Positions 59,353 to 64,000 of a DNA stretch of 64,000 nucleotides are shown here, piece after piece; the first letter of the stretch is position 1, and every line of letters begins with the position of its first letter. The notes beneath the pieces are model-generated. The model was given only the letters and a program-made list of their open reading frames with translations. It did no database searches and was not told where the DNA came from. The position numbers were made by a program, and so were the translations under genes. Source of the DNA: Variovorax sp. TBS-050B (GTDB taxonomy: Bacteria > Pseudomonadota > Gammaproteobacteria > Burkholderiales > Burkholderiaceae_C); assembly GCF_029893635.1 (NCBI RefSeq), contig NZ_JARXYR010000002.1, positions 3,013,001 to 3,077,000 on the forward strand. The letters are read 5' to 3'.

Positions 59353-59881
59353 TCACCGCGCAGGCGGTGCGCGGGCCCGAGTTGCCGGCCGGCTGGGTCG
59401 TGAAGTCGTCGCGGTCGCGGTGCACCACGAGCGCGCGGCCGACCACGTTGTTGGTCGCGCCTTCGGTCAGCGAGATCGCATGGTTGTCGACGCTGAAGCG
59501 CGCCACGCCGTTGGCGTCGGCCACCAGGCTCGGCAGCTCGCCCGCATGGCTGCCGGGCGCCGCGAACTTGCCGTGCGTGCCGCCTGCGGGATTGAAGTGT
59601 CCGCCCGAGGCGTTGCCGTTGTCGCCGCAGTCGCCCTTTTCGTGGATGTGGAACCCGTGCTCGCTGCCGGGCGCGAGGCCGCGCACTTCGCCGGCCACGC
59701 GCACGCCGTGCTCCAGCGCGGTGAAGGTCACCGTGCCGCGCGTGGGGTTGGGCGAGATCGCCGCGGTGGGCGTCAGCTCGGCGGCCGCCTGCGGCTTGCC
59801 GCCCATCATGCTGCCGCAGGCCGAGAGCAGGGCGCTGGCGAGAAGGGCGGTGCCGGTGGCGATGAAAAGACGTTGGTTCAT
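59339..59881 (-). CDS. sodC: Cu/Zn superoxide dismutase, lipoprotein type
   Basis: A 180-residue protein with lipobox L-L-S-A-C-G (Cys22), then H-G-F-H-I-H-E-K-G-D-C, G-G-H-F-N-P and [11 protein letters not shown]. This shows the metal His ligands, the active-site Arg and the disulfide Cys pair. It removes superoxide in the periplasm. Its start overlaps the stop of the chaC-like gene by four bases. Confidence 0.93.
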   Translation of the reverse strand: MNQRLFIATGTALLASALLSACGSMMGGKPQAAAELTPTAAISPNPTRGTVTFTALEHGVRVAGEVRGLAPGSEHGFHIHEKGDCGDNGNASGGHFNPAGGTHGKFAAPGSHAGELPSLVADANGVARFSVDNHAISLTEGATNNVVGRALVVHRDRDDFTTQPAGNSGPRTACAVITRR

Positions 59882-60588
59882 GTGTTTTCCTTGGACGATC
59901 CGGAGGAGGGCTGGGGGGAAGGGTTGTCGTTCTTTGTGTCCGCAGACCCCGGAACGTATACCGTAGCCGGCGGCGTCCCGCAATCGGCCGGGGCCTCGGA
60001 CTGCGCCTGCGCCTCCTGGGCCAGCGCCACCAGCCGTGCCAGCGCGGCGTCGTGGATCGAATGCCGGCGCAGCTCGAGCAGCGTCTGGCGCGCGTAGTCG
60101 AGCGAGCTGCCGTAGCGGCCCACGGCATGCGTGAAGATGTGGCGATAGCGCTCGTCGCTGAGCTCGCCCGTGAAGTTGGGGCTGCGGCGCGAGAGCGTGA
60201 AGGCCAGCGCGCGCACCGGGCCTTCGGGCGTGTTGCAGCGCAGCCACTTGGGGTCGTAAACGCCGGTCGGCATCTCGCGCAGCCACAGCCTGCGCAGCGT
60301 TTCCAGCCCCTGGTGCGCCGGCACGCGGAACACCATGCCACGGCAGCTGCCGCCCGAGAGCAGGCCGAAGACCAGGCCGGGCGTCTGCACGCTGCCGCGG
60401 TTCACGCGGCTCCACATCTTCAGCGCGCGGTGCCAGCCGTGCACCCAGGCCGGCCGCCGCTCGGCGAAGTCGAACTCCGGCCGCCAGATCAGCGAGCCGT
60501 AGCCGAAGAGCCAGAGGTCGTCTCGGCCGCCCCAGTCGGCGATGGCCTGCGCCAGCATGGGCTGCGGGTCGCGCAGCGGACGGGGCAT
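59878..60588 (-). CDS. ChaC-like gamma-glutamylcyclotransferase
   Basis: A 236-residue protein with the substrate loop F-G-Y-G-S-L-I-W-R-P and the conserved middle G-L-V-F-G-L-L and R-E-M-P-T-G-V-Y. The family cleaves glutathione or gamma-glutamyl peptides to 5-oxoproline. A low-complexity C-tail follows. The coupling with sodC (ATGA overlap) suggests a shared redox context; this is inferred. Confidence 0.88.
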   Translation of the reverse strand: MPRPLRDPQPMLAQAIADWGGRDDLWLFGYGSLIWRPEFDFAERRPAWVHGWHRALKMWSRVNRGSVQTPGLVFGLLSGGSCRGMVFRVPAHQGLETLRRLWLREMPTGVYDPKWLRCNTPEGPVRALAFTLSRRSPNFTGELSDERYRHIFTHAVGRYGSSLDYARQTLLELRRHSIHDAALARLVALAQEAQAQSEAPADCGTPPATVYVPGSADTKNDNPSPQPSSGSSKENT

Positions 60589-60720
60589 CGGATCCAGTCC
60601 GGGCGGGCCCGGGTCCGACACGGGGCCCGGGGGGGCGGCGCCTACAATTTCGCGATCATGGTTCACCGCACCATTATTCACCGGCCTCTTTCGCCTCTTT
60701 CCCACGGAGAACGTTCCCCC

Positions 60721-61272
60721 ATGAGCGACCACGACCAGCAGCAGAATTTCGTACTCGGATTCCTCGTGGCCCTGATCGCGCTGGTCATCCTCTTCGTGGT
60801 CGGCATCGCGTTCTGGCACCAGGGCGCGCGCGCGGTCCCCGCCGGCGCCAGGCCCGCGGCGGCGGCGGCGCCGGCCGCGGCGCCCGCCACGACCACCAGC
60901 GTGGCCGAAGTGACCGAGACGGTCACCGTGGTGATTCCCGACGGCGCGAGCATCCGCGTCGCCGACGGGGTGGTGAACTTCTACTTCGCCACCGGCAGCG
61001 CCGACCTCGCGCCGCGTGCGGCCGAGGCGCTGGCGGCGGTCATCAAGGGCGTGGAGAGCGGCCGCCGGGCGGTGGTCTCGGGCTTCCACGACACCACGGG
61101 CGACCCGGTCCTGAACGAGCAGCTCGCGAAGCAGCGCGCCGACACCGTGCGCGACGTGCTCGTGGGCCTGGGCGTGCCGGCCTCCAAGGTGGACCTGCAG
61201 AAGCCCGCGGTCACGGCCGGCTCGGGCAACGACGCCGAGGCGCGCCGGGTCGAGGTCCGCCTGGTGGATTGA
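60721..61272 (+). CDS. OmpA-family protein with N-terminal membrane anchor
   Basis: A 183-residue protein: one membrane segment (about 11-33), an Ala/Pro/Thr linker, and an OmpA-like domain with F-Y-F-A-T-G-S-A-D-L, V-V-S-G-F-H-D-T-T-G and N-E-Q-L-A-K-Q-R-A. GGAGAACG lies before the ATG. It would be an inner-membrane protein reaching the cell wall. Divergent from the chaC-like gene. Confidence 0.88.
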   Translation: MSDHDQQQNFVLGFLVALIALVILFVVGIAFWHQGARAVPAGARPAAAAAPAAAPATTTSVAEVTETVTVVIPDGASIRVADGVVNFYFATGSADLAPRAAEALAAVIKGVESGRRAVVSGFHDTTGDPVLNEQLAKQRADTVRDVLVGLGVPASKVDLQKPAVTAGSGNDAEARRVEVRLVD

Positions 61273-61422
61273 TTGAGACGCGCCCGCCGCGTAAATCCGT
61301 ATCGCCGGGGTGGTGGATTTCCATCGGCCTCGATGCCGTCATGTTGGTACTATTGAATGCCAGGCCGGACGTCGCCGACGCGACAGTGGCGGCATGCCGG
61401 CAGCGCGACCGAACAAATCCCC

Positions 61423-63266
<1,844 letters not shown>

Positions 63267-63276
<10 letters not shown>

Positions 63277-63908
63277 CGAACCCACTCACCGCGCTCCAAG
63301 TGATGCGCGACGCGCCGGTGATCCCGGTGATCGTGCTGCACGACGTGAAGCACGCGGTCCCGCTTGCACGCGCCCTCGTGGCCGGCGGCATCCGCATGCT
63401 CGAGGTCACGCTGCGCACGCCGCAGGCGCTCGAATGCATCGAGGCGATCGCGAAGGAGGTGCCCGAGGCCGTGGCCGGTGCCGGCACCATCCGCAGCGCG
63501 GCCGATGCGCAGGCCTCGGCGCTGGCGGGCGCGAAGTTCGGCGTGAGCCCGGGCTACACGCGCGCCGTCGGCAAGGCCTGCCACGACCTCGGCCTGCCGC
63601 TGCTGCCGGGCGTGGCAACGGGCAGCGAGATCATGACCGCACAGGAAGACGGCTACACCGAACTGAAGTTCTTCCCCGCCATGCAGGCCGGCGGCCTGCC
63701 GATGCTCAAGGCCTGGCAGGGGCCGTTCGGCGACGTCACCTTCTGCCCGACGGGCGGCATCCATGCGGGCAACGCGGCCGAGTTCCTCGCGCTGTCGAAC
63801 GTGGCCTGCGTGGGCGGTTCGTGGATCGTGCCGACCGACGCGATCCGCGACGGCGACTGGGCGCAGATCGAGCAGCTGGCACGCGCCGCGAGCCAGCTGC
63901 CGCGCTGA
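63267..63908 (+). CDS. eda: KDPG aldolase (2-dehydro-3-deoxy-6-phosphogluconate aldolase)
   Basis: A 213-residue class I aldolase that splits KDPG into pyruvate and glyceraldehyde-3-P. It has E-V-T-L-R-T, G-A-G-T-I and the Schiff-base Lys in E-L-K-F-F-P-A, plus C-P-T-G-G-I. AAGAAGGAG precedes the ATG. It is coupled to edd. Confidence 0.95.
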
Positions 63909-63910
63909 CC

Positions 63911-64000
63911 ATGCGCGCGGCACCGTTCGATGCGAGCGACCTCCGGGTCATCGCGTTCGACGTGTTCGGCACCGTGGTCGACTGGCACAGCGGCATCAGC
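63911..64000 (+). CDS. HAD-family hydrolase (haloacid dehalogenase type II-like), partial
   Basis: Thirty codons before the window edge. The product has [16 protein letters not shown] motif I with the nucleophile Asp and the F-G-T-x-x-D form seen in 2-haloacid dehalogenases. It starts two bases after the eda stop. Confidence 0.75.
   Translation, partial: MRAAPFDASDLRVIAFDVFGTVVDWHSGIS

Overview
The base composition (about 70% G+C, strong G/C third-position bias) and the gene content (Entner-Doudoroff edd-eda, waaA, a TolC/PIMT/rhodanese group, many short ATGA/TGATG gene overlaps) suggest a betaproteobacterial chromosome of the Comamonadaceae, most likely Variovorax or a close relative. This is inferred from gene style and not from a database match.

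Layout. 1-296: start of a leftward ParB-N-like gene. 529-39,194: a complete-looking siderophore locus. A Fur-like box precedes an ECF sigma factor, a stand-alone FecR N-terminal-like protein, MbtH, a type II thioesterase, an Sfp-type PPTase and five assembly-line proteins: FAAL-PCP-C-A-PCP, KS-AT-KR-ACP, C-A-PCP, C-A-PCP-E-C-A-PCP and C-A-PCP-TE. These are joined by start/stop overlaps. After an AT-rich island with one odd lipoprotein gene, a leftward arm carries FhuF-type reductase, N5-hydroxyornithine formyltransferase, AlcB/IucB-type acetyltransferase, ornithine N5-monooxygenase and the TonB-dependent receptor. A rightward PvdE-like exporter follows, with another short FecR-N-like protein. 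Then comes a second ECF sigma gene, again followed by a short FecR-N-like protein and preceded by a perfect inverted repeat resembling a Fur box.

How it works together (inference). FAAL loads a fatty acid. The line adds residue X, one malonate reduced to a beta-hydroxy unit, Ser, a D-configured (N5-hydroxy)ornithine, Thr and X again, and the TE releases a lipopeptide. The two X adenylation domains are near-identical copies of one 1.5 kb segment. The design resembles the lipopeptide siderophores of Burkholderiales (variochelin/vacidobactin/taiwachelin type), but no aspartate beta-hydroxylase and no Asp-type A domain are present, so the product is probably not one of the hydroxyaspartate types. 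The receptor and the exporter each carry an apparent one-base frameshift.

39.3-64 kb is ordinary chromosome: GST, PhnD-like binding protein, beta-barrel protein, DUF1345 protein, an alkylation-repair operon (Ada-AlkA fusion, ogt, DMT exporter), phosphomannomutase and waaA, a TetR-PIMT-rhodanese-tolC group, msrA, a zinc-type TonB receptor with a His-rich partner, AEC transporter, OmpA-type envelope proteins, pdxH, a MobA-like nucleotidyltransferase, sodC-chaC, edd-eda and the start of a HAD hydrolase gene. I saw no tRNA, rRNA, CRISPR array or insertion sequence.
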